Below, piece after piece: positions 17,799-25,670 of a DNA stretch of 32,243 nucleotides. The stretch is from assembly GCF_000211415.1 (NCBI RefSeq), contig NZ_GL890775.1, positions 571,228 through 603,470 on the forward strand, in the 5' to 3' direction. The notes under the pieces are model-generated. The model ran no database searches. It was not told the DNA's origin and saw only the letters and a list, made by a program, of their open reading frames with translations. Origin of the DNA: Enterobacter mori LMG 25706. Lineage in GTDB: Bacteria > Pseudomonadota > Gammaproteobacteria > Enterobacterales > Enterobacteriaceae. How positions within the stretch are numbered: position 1 is the stretch's first letter; each line of letters begins with the position of its first letter. Position numbers and translations under genes: made by a program.

Positions 17799-18719
17799 TC
17801 AGTTCAGACGTACTGGCATACCAGAACGGTTCTGGATCGCCTGGTCAACCACGGTCGTTTCCACGTCAGCCTGAGAGGTCACGGACTGCACCGCGCTGGT
17901 CAGGTTGATTGGCACGATTTCGTTGTTGTTGATCTGATCTTCGCTGGTGGACAGCGGGTTGTGCACTTCGATGTAACGGCTGCCGTCTGGCTCAGAGGTC
18001 GCTTTCACCGGCTCATTGATGAACTGCACGCGGGTACCGACCGGCACGTTTTCGAACAGGAACTTAATGTCGTCGTTACGCAGACGCACGCAGCCGTGGC
18101 TGACGCGCAGGCCGATGCCGAAGTTGGCGTTAGTGCCGTGGATAGCGTACAGGCGGCCAATGTACAGCGCGTACAGACCCATTGGGTTATCCGGGCCTGC
18201 TGGCACAACGGCTGGCAGCGGTTCGCCCGCAGCAATGTATTCCGCGTGCATTTTCGCGGTTGGGGTCCAGGTTGGGCCCGCTTTCTTACGCTCAACTTTG
18301 GTGGTCCAGTTCAGCGGGGTATCTTTACCCAGTTGGCCGATACCGATTGGCAGCACGATAACGGTGTTAGTGCCTTTCGGGTAGTAATACAGACGCATTT
18401 CGGCGCTGTTGATTACGATACCTTCATGAACAGTATCCGGCAGGATCAACTGCTGAGGGATGTTCAGCACGGTACCTGCTTTTGGCAGATACGGGTCAAC
18501 GCCCGGGTTTGCTTCGAGCATGTTAGACAGACCGAGCTGGTATTCAGCGGCAAAATATTCCAGCGGCTGAGCGTTGCCTTCCGGCACAATCACCACCTGG
18601 TTTTGCCCAACCAGACGGCTACCGTCTGTCGGCAGGGGATACGTCACCGCAGAAGCGGTCTTGCAAAAACCTACTACGGCTAACGCTGCCGCAAAAAGCG
18701 TTGTCAATTTCATGTTCAT
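17799..18719 (-). CDS. ldtB: L,D-transpeptidase LdtB (YbiS)
   Basis: Periplasmic enzyme that attaches Braun lipoprotein to the peptidoglycan. The product has 306 residues, equal to E. coli YbiS. It has a signal peptide (cleavage predicted after ASA at residue 24), a LysM-like segment (about 42-89) and a YkuD catalytic domain with the signature HGTN (H194) and SHGCVRL (H208, nucleophile C210). The protein is highly conserved to its C-terminus ([10 protein letters not shown]). It is divergent from ybiT. In E. coli it directly follows ybiR; here nine kilobases of accessory genes separate them. Confidence 0.97.
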   Translation of the reverse strand: MNMKLTTLFAAALAVVGFCKTASAVTYPLPTDGSRLVGQNQVVIVPEGNAQPLEYFAAEYQLGLSNMLEANPGVDPYLPKAGTVLNIPQQLILPDTVHEGIVINSAEMRLYYYPKGTNTVIVLPIGIGQLGKDTPLNWTTKVERKKAGPTWTPTAKMHAEYIAAGEPLPAVVPAGPDNPMGLYALYIGRLYAIHGTNANFGIGLRVSHGCVRLRNDDIKFLFENVPVGTRVQFINEPVKATSEPDGSRYIEVHNPLSTSEDQINNNEIVPINLTSAVQSVTSQADVETTVVDQAIQNRSGMPVRLN

Positions 18720-18784
18720 GTTGTGCGAGGTATCTAAGCCATTCAGGCGATGAGTTGATAAGTCTGAATCTGTGATGGGAGCGC

Positions 18785-18790
18785 ATTATA
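18785..18790 (-). promoter_or_regulatory. ldtB promoter -10 hexamer
   Basis: The minus strand carries a perfect TATAAT about 65 bases upstream of the ldtB start. The region 17 bases further upstream (TTCCCT) is a weak -35. No other good pair was seen in the 222-base gap between ldtB and ybiT. Confidence 0.5.
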
Positions 18791-18941
18791 TGTGCATTCC
18801 CGCTAACAGGGAATTCAGATGTGTACGCAATCACATTTTTTTCGATTTTGTTAAAGTTTAGTGGATTGCCGCAACACGGGATCTCAATTCGGAATTGTGG
18901 CATAATGCCGTGTTTATCACACTTTTCGCAGGAATCTCCCC

Positions 18942-20537
18942 GTGTTAGTTACCAGCAACGTCACTATGCAGTTTGGCAGTAAGCCGCTGTTCGAAAACAT
19001 TTCCGTCAAATTTGGCGGCGGCAACCGTTACGGCCTGATTGGTGCCAACGGTAGCGGAAAATCCACCTTTATGAAAATCCTCGGCGGTGACTTAGAACCG
19101 ACGCTCGGCAACGTGTCGCTCGACCCTAACGAGCGTATCGGTAAGCTGCGTCAGGATCAGTTCGCCTTCGAAGAGTTCACCGTGCTCGACACCGTGATCA
19201 TGGGGCACGCGGAGCTGTGGGAAGTGAAGCAGGAGCGCGATCGCATTTACGCGCTGGCCGAAATGAGTGAAGAAGACGGCTATAAAGTGGCCGATCTGGA
19301 AACGCAGTACGGCGAGATGGACGGTTACTCTGCGGAAGCGCGCGCGGGCGAGCTGCTGCTGGGCGTAGGCATTCCCGTTGAACAGCATTACGGCCCGATG
19401 AGCGAAGTTGCGCCAGGCTGGAAGCTGCGTGTGCTGCTGGCACAGGCGCTGTTCTCTAACCCGGACATCCTGCTGCTCGACGAACCGACGAACAACCTGG
19501 ACATCGATACCATCCGCTGGCTGGAGCAGACGCTGAACGACCGCGACAGCACCATGATCATCATCTCGCACGACCGTCACTTCCTGAACATGGTCTGTAC
19601 GCACATGGCGGATCTGGACTACGGCGAGCTGCGCGTCTACCCGGGCAACTACGACGAATACATGACGGCGGCCACCCAGGCGCGTGAACGTCTGCTGGCG
19701 GATAACGCCAAGAAGAAAGCGCAGATTGCTGACCTGCAGTCCTTCGTCAGCCGCTTTAGCGCCAACGCCTCTAAGTCGCGTCAGGCGACCTCGCGTGCGC
19801 GTCAGATTGACAAAATCAAGCTGGACGAAGTCAAAGCCTCCAGCCGTCAGAACCCGTTCATCCGCTTCGAGCAGGACAAGAAGCTGTTCCGTAACGCGCT
19901 GGAAGTGGAAGCCCTGGCAAAAGGCTTTGAGAACGGCCCGCTGTTTAAAAAATTCAACCTGCTGCTGGAAGTGGGCGAGAAGATTGCCATTCTGGGCGCC
20001 AACGGCGTGGGTAAATCCACCATGCTGAAAACCCTGGTGGGTGAACTGCAGCCGGACAACGGCACCGTGAAGTGGTCTGAAAATGCGCAGATTGGCTACT
20101 ACGCGCAGGACCATGAATACGAGTTCGAAAACGACCTCACCGTCTTTGACTGGATGAGCCAGTGGAAGCAGGAAGGCGACGACGAGCAGGCGGTGCGCAG
20201 CATTCTGGGCCGTCTGCTGTTCAGCCAGGACGACATCAAAAAGCCGGCTAAAGTACTTTCCGGTGGTGAAAAAGGCCGCATGCTGTTCGGTAAGCTGATG
20301 ATGGAAAAACCAAACATCCTGGTGATGGACGAACCGACTAACCACCTGGACATGGAATCTATCGAATCCCTGAACATGGCGCTGGAGATGTATCAGGGTA
20401 CCCTGATCTTCGTCTCTCACGACCGTGAGTTCGTCAGCTCGCTGGCGACCCGCGTGATTGAAATTACGCCAGAGCGCGTGGTGGACTTCACCGGAAACTA
20501 CGAAGACTACCTGCGCAGTAAAGGTATCGACGGCTAA
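18942..20537 (+). CDS. ybiT: ABC-F family ATPase YbiT
   Basis: Soluble ATPase with two ABC domains and no membrane part; ABC-F proteins bind the ribosome E-site and modulate translation. The 531-residue protein is nearly identical to E. coli YbiT (530). Domain 1 has Walker [10 protein letters not shown] (residues 34-42) and Walker [12 protein letters not shown]; its signature is the unusual APGWKLR. The inter-domain linker (about 245-305) is rich in Lys/Arg/Ala. Domain 2 has [17 protein letters not shown] and [10 protein letters not shown]. Start: GTG at 18942 preceded by AGGA with good spacing, giving [12 protein letters not shown]; no in-frame ATG fits better. The specific ribosome condition sensed is unknown. 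Confidence 0.95.
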   Translation: MLVTSNVTMQFGSKPLFENISVKFGGGNRYGLIGANGSGKSTFMKILGGDLEPTLGNVSLDPNERIGKLRQDQFAFEEFTVLDTVIMGHAELWEVKQERDRIYALAEMSEEDGYKVADLETQYGEMDGYSAEARAGELLLGVGIPVEQHYGPMSEVAPGWKLRVLLAQALFSNPDILLLDEPTNNLDIDTIRWLEQTLNDRDSTMIIISHDRHFLNMVCTHMADLDYGELRVYPGNYDEYMTAATQARERLLADNAKKKAQIADLQSFVSRFSANASKSRQATSRARQIDKIKLDEVKASSRQNPFIRFEQDKKLFRNALEVEALAKGFENGPLFKKFNLLLEVGEKIAILGANGVGKSTMLKTLVGELQPDNGTVKWSENAQIGYYAQDHEYEFENDLTVFDWMSQWKQEGDDEQAVRSILGRLLFSQDDIKKPAKVLSGGEKGRMLFGKLMMEKPNILVMDEPTNHLDMESIESLNMALEMYQGTLIFVSHDREFVSSLATRVIEITPERVVDFTGNYEDYLRSKGIDG

Positions 20538-20543
20538 AAAAAA

Positions 20544-20570
20544 GCCCGGTGGCGCTACGCTAACCGGCCC
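20544..20570. repeat. REP-type palindrome downstream of ybiT
   Basis: GCCCGGTGGCGCTACGCTAACCGGCCC begins six bases after the ybiT stop; it is an imperfect hairpin of the REP class, related to those at 1105-1135 and 32216-32243. It lies between the convergent ybiT and GH31 genes. Confidence 0.75.
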
Positions 20571-20580
20571 ACGTTCTGTT

Positions 20581-20626
20581 CCCTCTCCCAGTGGGAGAGG
20601 GTTAGGGTGAGGGCATCAGGCCGCAC
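20581..20626. repeat. CCCTCTCCC hairpin repeat with GGGTGAGGGCATCAG tail
   Basis: CCCTCTCCC-AGT-GGGAGAGGG is a perfect 9-bp stem, followed by GGGTGAGGGCATCAGG and CCGCAC. The same module is at 28013-28051 and, degenerate, at 4892-4924. The tail touches the stop codon of the GH31 gene. It may serve as a terminator-like or mRNA-end structure for both converging genes. Confidence 0.75.
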
Positions 20627-22989
20627 TACATCACCCACTCACTCCCTTCAACCCCGTTCACCAGCAGCTTACGTTTTTCCCCCGCCGGTAACGACACCTT
20701 CAGCGCTTTCCACGCCGGACGGTAATCCCCGCGCGCGTTCACCTTCAGGTTAATGGTTGCGCCGTCACACACCATTTCCCATTCAACCCACAGCGCATTG
20801 CCGTTCTGGTAGCCCCAGCTTTCTCCGTCATCTTCAAACAGTATGCCAGAGGTTGTCCCGACGCCTTTTATCGGGAACAGCTTCAGCTCGCGGGTATTGT
20901 CTTTTTCAGCAGAGACGTGGGTAATGCGCTCGCTTAGCGGCAGACCGGCACCGGCGCGTACCAGCAGCGGCAGTTTTTCCAGCGGCGCATCGAGAACAAT
21001 CGACTGGCCGCCCGCATACCACGCGTGGGTGTAAAAATCGTACCAGCCGGTGGCGTTATCCGGCAGCCAGACGCGGCGCTCGCGCTGCCCGGCTTCGACG
21101 ACGCTGGCCACCAGCAGGTCGCGGCCAAGCAGGAAGTCATCGCACTCCTCAAACGTCTGCGCATCGTGCTCATGATCGAGGAAGGTCGGGCGCAGCATCG
21201 GCTCGTCGTCGGCGTGCGCCTGCCAGAGCAGGGTGTAGAGGTACGGCAGCAGGCGGTAGCGCAGCTCCACCGCGCCACGAATGGCTGGCGTGACGCCCGG
21301 GTACATCCACGGTTCGTCCACGGTGTGGTCATCGTTCCACGAGTGAATGGTAAAGCGCGGATGCATCACGCCGTTCTGCACCCAGCGAACGAACAGCTCG
21401 GCGTCCGGTTTGTCGCCGGAGAAACCGCCGACGTCGTGACCGACGTTGAACAGCCCGGACAGGCTCATGCCCAGCCCCATGCGGATGTTATAGCGCAGGG
21501 TGTCCCAGCTGGTGCGGTTGTCGCCGCTCCAGGTCTGGACGTAGCGCTGCATCCCGGCGCAGCCGGAGCGGGAAATCAGGTACGGACGCTTTTCCGGCGC
21601 GAAACGCTGCTGCGCTTCAAGCGAGGCGCGCATCATCAGCAGCGGCATCACCGGGCGAATGTGCTTGATGGCGATCTCCTTGCCGAAGCCAAAGCAGCGC
21701 GCTTCCCCGTCCCACACTTCGTATTCGTTGTTGTCGTTCCAGGTGGAGTCGATGCCCATCTCCAGCAGCTGCGTGGTGACGCCGTTCTGCCACCACTGCA
21801 CCGTCTGAGGGTTGGTAAAATCGAGGTGCGAGCCTTCGTCATCCCAGAAGCTGGAACGTTCCGGCGCATCGGTTTCTGAATCGCGAATGAACAGGCCGCT
21901 TTCCGCCACTTCGCTATAGCGCGGATGATCCTGCAGCAGGCACGGCTTGATGTTGGCCGCAAGCTTCAGCCCCGCGTCGTGGAACGCCTGGCTCATTACC
22001 TTCGGCTGCGGCACCTTGTCATAGTTCCAGTTGAAGACGTAGCGCTTGCCGTTGATGGAGGTATAGCCGGAGGAGAGCTGGAACGAGTCGCACGGAATGG
22101 CGTGCTCTTCACACAGGCGGATGAAGTTCATCAGCTGGTTTTGCGCGTCCGGCGCGTCGGTGTAGTGCATGGTCGAGCCGCTGTAGCCCAGGGTCCATTT
22201 TGGCCCGAACAGCGTTTTTCCGGTCAGGCGCACGAAGGCCTTGGTGACGTCCAGCACGCGCTTGCCGGTAAAGATGTAGTAATCGATATCGCCCGCTTCC
22301 GCCTGCCAGCGGCGGCAGGCGGTGTGGTAGTTGTCTATCTCGTTGCCCAGATCCAGCCAGCAGCTGCTCAGGTTGTCGTAGAACAGGCCGTAACTCACGT
22401 CATCGCGGCGGGTGAGGGTGAACGGAATGTGCTTGTAGAGCGGGTCGGTGCTGGCCGCGTTGTATCCCATTGCGTCGAGGTTGCGCATCTCGTAGCGTTT
22501 GCCGTTGCGCTGCAGATCGCCCGCTTTCTCGCCCAGACCATAAAAACGCTCATCCTTACGACGGCTCAGGTAATGCGCAACGCCGTCGCCGTGGGCGTTC
22601 AGGAGGTAGGCGCTGGTTGGACGGTCGTTGACCAGCGGCAGCCACTCGCCCGCCTCATTGCGGTAGTGCCACTCCAGCCACAGCGGCTGGTGGACGGTCA
22701 CGCGCAACCGTTCGGTTGCCACGGTTAGCGTCTCACCCTGCTGCGTGAGCGTCCAGGCCGGGCAGGTAAAACCGCTTAAATCGTCACGGCGGCGGCCTTC
22801 CCAGGGCACGTCTTTTTCCGGCGCGATGCTCCAGGTGCGGTCCAGCGCCAGCTCGCCTTTGCGTTTGATCAGCACACGGAACAGGTTCTCTTCCAGCACG
22901 TACAGGCACAGGCGGTGCTGATTATCGACCAGCAGTTCCAGATGGTTTGCTGACTGTTTATCTACGGTCCAGTTTTTCAGGGTTTTCAT
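20626..22989 (-). CDS. Glycoside hydrolase family 31 alpha-glycosidase
   Basis: Probably cytoplasmic alpha-glycosidase (no signal peptide). From ATG at 22989 it has 787 residues: an N-terminal beta-sandwich (to about 230), a TIM barrel, and C-terminal beta domains. The catalytic nucleophile is D419 in GIDSTWNDNNEYE and the acid/base is D490 in TWSGDNRTSW; GHDVGGFSG is also typical. A loop with GKRYVFNWN near residue 315 recalls a group of GH31 enzymes with unusual specificity. The usual NEP of alpha-glucosidases is NEY here, so specificity should not be assumed. GTG at 23004, five codons upstream, is an alternative start. It directly follows the MFS gene (17-base gap), so importer and hydrolase form an operon. 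Confidence 0.88.
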   Translation of the reverse strand: MKTLKNWTVDKQSANHLELLVDNQHRLCLYVLEENLFRVLIKRKGELALDRTWSIAPEKDVPWEGRRRDDLSGFTCPAWTLTQQGETLTVATERLRVTVHQPLWLEWHYRNEAGEWLPLVNDRPTSAYLLNAHGDGVAHYLSRRKDERFYGLGEKAGDLQRNGKRYEMRNLDAMGYNAASTDPLYKHIPFTLTRRDDVSYGLFYDNLSSCWLDLGNEIDNYHTACRRWQAEAGDIDYYIFTGKRVLDVTKAFVRLTGKTLFGPKWTLGYSGSTMHYTDAPDAQNQLMNFIRLCEEHAIPCDSFQLSSGYTSINGKRYVFNWNYDKVPQPKVMSQAFHDAGLKLAANIKPCLLQDHPRYSEVAESGLFIRDSETDAPERSSFWDDEGSHLDFTNPQTVQWWQNGVTTQLLEMGIDSTWNDNNEYEVWDGEARCFGFGKEIAIKHIRPVMPLLMMRASLEAQQRFAPEKRPYLISRSGCAGMQRYVQTWSGDNRTSWDTLRYNIRMGLGMSLSGLFNVGHDVGGFSGDKPDAELFVRWVQNGVMHPRFTIHSWNDDHTVDEPWMYPGVTPAIRGAVELRYRLLPYLYTLLWQAHADDEPMLRPTFLDHEHDAQTFEECDDFLLGRDLLVASVVEAGQRERRVWLPDNATGWYDFYTHAWYAGGQSIVLDAPLEKLPLLVRAGAGLPLSERITHVSAEKDNTRELKLFPIKGVGTTSGILFEDDGESWGYQNGNALWVEWEMVCDGATINLKVNARGDYRPAWKALKVSLPAGEKRKLLVNGVEGSEWVM

Positions 22990-23006
22990 ATGCAATACAT
23001 CCACTA

Positions 23007-24308
23007 TCAGGCGCGCTTGGCGCGACGTTCAGCAATAAATGCTACCAGGAAGACAGCGCCAATCAGGTCAAAGAAGCCCATGGCAATAAAGAGCGGGTTA
23101 AAGCCGATTTTGTCGGCGGTCACACCGATTAACAGCGAGAACAGGAAGCTGGCGATCCACGCCGCCGAGCCACGCATGCCGTTGACGGTCGCCATCTGGC
23201 CTTTGTCGAACGACTCCACGACCAGGGCGCTCAGCATGCAGGAGATGATCTGGTGCCCGAAGCCGCCGATGGAGATCAGCACGATGGTGATATACGGGTC
23301 GCGTGTGATGGCCACGATGCCCAGAGAGATCATCAGGAACGCGCCCGTCACGGAGCTGGCAACGACCGAGTTAACGCGGGAGCAGCCGAACAGACGGGTG
23401 TACAGACGCGTCAGGTAGCCACTCGCCACGCTGCCCAGATCGGCGGCGAGGAACGGCAGCCAGGCAAACATCGCAATCTGCTTCAGATCCATGCCGTGCT
23501 CTTTGGCGAGGTACAGTGGCACCCAGAAGCTCAGCACCGCCCAGGCTGGTTCCGCCATAAAGGCCGGGATGGCGATACCGTAGAAGCGTTTGTTTTTCGA
23601 AACGGTTTTCAGCGCGGTCAGGAAGGGCAGTCTCACCGCAGGCGGTTCGTTATCCTGCTTGATAAACGCCAGCTCGTCCTTGCTCAGGTTCGGGTGCTGC
23701 TCCGGGTTGTGGTAGAACGCCCACCAGAGGATCACCCACAGCAGCGCCAGCACGCCGGTAAACATAAACGCGCCCTGCCAACCGAACGAGACGTGAGCAA
23801 AGTAGATGATAGGCGGGGCCAGCATCGCGCCGATGGAGAAGCCCACGCCCGCCCAGCCGGCGGCAACGGGACGTTCTGATTTCGGGAACCATTCGCCGAT
23901 GGTTTTGGCATTCGCTGGGGTAGCGGCGGCCTCAGAGGCACCCATAAAGAAGCGCAGAATCGCCCGGTGCAGCCAGCTTCCGGCGCCCGCATGGAAAATA
24001 CACATCAACGCCCAGATCCCGGCGCAGACCATAAAGCCAATCTTCAGGCCGATAACGTCAATCAGCCAGCCGCACAGGGGCTGGAAAATGGTGTAGGCGA
24101 TCTGGAACGCGCCGACGATCCAGGAGTATTGCTCGGTGGTGATGCCGAGGCTCTCTTTCAGTTCCGGGGCGAGGATCCCGAGCGAGTTTCGGGTGATGTA
24201 GTTAACGGTGACGCCAAGTAAGAACAGCACCAGCACGTACCAGCGCAGGTTCTTGATGACGCGACGGGTTTTGCTTGTCGCAACGGTGTTATTGATGTCC
24301 TGACTCAT
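23007..24308 (-). CDS. MFS importer of the anion:cation symporter family (hexuronate transporter-like)
   Basis: Twelve-helix inner-membrane symporter, 433 residues from ATG at 24308 (GGAG six bases before; GTG at 24320 is an alternative). Family marks are VNYITRNSLGILAPELKESLGIT in helix 1 region, FMGASEAAATPANAKTIGEWFP after helix 4 and GWQGAFMFTG. These are typical of the ACS family (ExuT, GudP, YjjL), whose substrates are sugar acids and other organic anions. Co-transcription with the GH31 gene suggests that it imports a glycoside, perhaps acidic, for internal cleavage. A UxuR/ExuR-like box lies about 95-105 bases upstream, and a LacI-type regulator is divergent. Confidence 0.88.
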   Translation of the reverse strand: MSQDINNTVATSKTRRVIKNLRWYVLVLFLLGVTVNYITRNSLGILAPELKESLGITTEQYSWIVGAFQIAYTIFQPLCGWLIDVIGLKIGFMVCAGIWALMCIFHAGAGSWLHRAILRFFMGASEAAATPANAKTIGEWFPKSERPVAAGWAGVGFSIGAMLAPPIIYFAHVSFGWQGAFMFTGVLALLWVILWWAFYHNPEQHPNLSKDELAFIKQDNEPPAVRLPFLTALKTVSKNKRFYGIAIPAFMAEPAWAVLSFWVPLYLAKEHGMDLKQIAMFAWLPFLAADLGSVASGYLTRLYTRLFGCSRVNSVVASSVTGAFLMISLGIVAITRDPYITIVLISIGGFGHQIISCMLSALVVESFDKGQMATVNGMRGSAAWIASFLFSLLIGVTADKIGFNPLFIAMGFFDLIGAVFLVAFIAERRAKRA

Positions 24309-24400
24309 TTTACTCTCCACAAGACGGACGGTAAGGGGACGGAGGTTCAGGTGTCACACGGATTGTTATGGCTTTGATTTCTATCCGTTTAAACTGCTTA

Positions 24401-24415
24401 AGTTGGTATACAACT
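24401..24415. promoter_or_regulatory. UxuR/ExuR-like operator upstream of the MFS-GH31 operon
   Basis: AGTTGGTATACAACT is an inverted repeat (AGTTG/CAACT) whose core TTGGTATACAA is close to the hexuronate-regulator consensus TTGGTATACCAA. A possible leftward promoter overlaps it, with TTGTCA at 24436-24431 on the minus strand as -35 and the -10 inside the box. Confidence 0.5.
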
Positions 24416-24492
24416 AGTATGGAAGTTGTGTGACAAGTTCACCTTAAGGGAGAAAATGAGCAGGCAATAGTGGATTTTGTGCAAAATTTCTC

Positions 24493-24538
24493 ATAACTGA
24501 CGAAATGCCTCTGGCATGATGGTGTTTATGTCAGTTAT
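24493..24538. promoter_or_regulatory. Nested inverted repeats upstream of the LacI-family gene
   Basis: ATAACTGAC (24493-24501) and GTCAGTTAT (24530-24538) form an outer 9-bp inverted repeat that encloses ATGCC-TCT-GGCAT (24505-24517). The structure ends about 58 bases before the regulator ATG. It may be a binding site for the LacI-type protein, but it lacks the classic central CG. Confidence 0.45.
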
Positions 24539-24596
24539 TGCCTGACCAATACGCTATGAAAAATTTTTCATTTCGCAAATGGAGCCAGATCACAAA

Positions 24597-25670
24597 ATGG
24601 ACAAAAGGCTAAAAATCACCGAAATTGCCGCCCGTACGCAGCTCTCCATCAGCACCGTGTCGCGGGTGCTGGCGGGGAAAGCGAATACCAGTGAAAAGGC
24701 GCGCGCAAAGGTGCTGGCATGCGCCCGAGAGCTGGGCGTGATGGAAGGTATGGCGGCGGGGCGGTTGCTGCTCAATAGCCTGGTGGTTTTTGCCCCCCAA
24801 CGCGCCTTCGACGAGCGGTCCGACATCTTTTACTACCGTGTGATCCAGAGCGTGAGTAAAGGCCTGGCGTCCCACGATGTGCGACTTCGCTACTGCGCGC
24901 TGGAAGAGAACGATAGCGACGCGCAGCTGTTTCTGGCGCGCATGAATGAAGCGGACACTCAGGCGGCGATTCTGCTCGGTATCGACGATCCGCACATTCA
25001 CGATCTGGCGGTGGACGTGGGGAAACCCTGCATGCTGATTAACTGCCGCGACCGGCACATGCGTCTGCCTGCCGTTGCGCCGGACCACCGCGCCATTGGC
25101 GAGCGGGCGGCGGAATATCTGTTCGAGATGGGACACCGTGAGGTGATGAACGTGCTGTGCCTGCGTCGCTACACCATGGAGCTGCGCCTGTCGGGGATCC
25201 GCGACGCGTGGCAGTCCCATAACCTGACGTTCAGCGATAAACGCGATCTGCTGGTGGTGCCCAGCTTCAGCGCGCGCGAAACGGAACAGGCGGTCAGCAG
25301 CTGGCTCAGCGAAGTGCAGGGGAAAGATTTACCTACCGCATTCCTGGTCGGCGGCGACTTTATGGCGGCGGGCACCATTAGCGCATTACAAAACCACGGT
25401 CTGCGCGTGCCGCAGGACGTGTCGGTGATGAGCATCGACGGGTTTAACCTGGCGGCGATCCAGGATGTTCCATTAACGGCCGTGCACGTTCCCCGCGACG
25501 AACTGGGAACCGAAGCGGTACACATGCTCCAGCAGCGGCTGATGCGCCCGGACGCGCCGGTGGGGACGTTGCTGCTTAACGGCACGCTGACCGTGCGGGG
25601 ATCCGTACGGCGGATACGTCAGGGGAAACGACGCACCGCCGTGGAGCGGGAAGGGCTGTACGACAGTTAG
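24597..25670 (+). CDS. LacI-family transcriptional regulator
   Basis: Sugar-responsive DNA-binding protein, 357 residues from ATG at 24597. That start is preceded by GGAG at a 12-base distance; an ATG six codons upstream at 24579 lacks a ribosome site. The N-terminal helix-turn-helix is LKITEIAARTQLSISTVSRV (recognition helix SISTVSRVLAG), followed by a hinge region that departs from the family pattern (MEGMAAGRLLLN). The periplasmic-binding-protein-like effector domain covers about 65-330, with VMSIDGFNLAAIQDVPLTAVH. It is divergent from the MFS-GH31 operon, which it probably controls. Its TAG stop overlaps the ybiU stop codon on the other strand. Confidence 0.92.
   Translation: MDKRLKITEIAARTQLSISTVSRVLAGKANTSEKARAKVLACARELGVMEGMAAGRLLLNSLVVFAPQRAFDERSDIFYYRVIQSVSKGLASHDVRLRYCALEENDSDAQLFLARMNEADTQAAILLGIDDPHIHDLAVDVGKPCMLINCRDRHMRLPAVAPDHRAIGERAAEYLFEMGHREVMNVLCLRRYTMELRLSGIRDAWQSHNLTFSDKRDLLVVPSFSARETEQAVSSWLSEVQGKDLPTAFLVGGDFMAAGTISALQNHGLRVPQDVSVMSIDGFNLAAIQDVPLTAVHVPRDELGTEAVHMLQQRLMRPDAPVGTLLLNGTLTVRGSVRRIRQGKRRTAVEREGLYDS

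Noticed and set aside
17793..18683. A 296-codon open frame opposite ldtB
   Set aside because: Full overlap with the well-conserved LdtB sequence on the other strand; no ribosome site and composition typical of a shadow frame.
19092..20420. A 442-codon open frame opposite ybiT
   Set aside because: Shadow of the conserved ABC-F gene; His/Val/Gln-rich translation without motifs.
23596..23613. TTCGAAA-like sequence as a fourth copy of the shared element
   Set aside because: It is inside the MFS coding sequence and matches only the central TTCGAAA, not the CTTTC arm.
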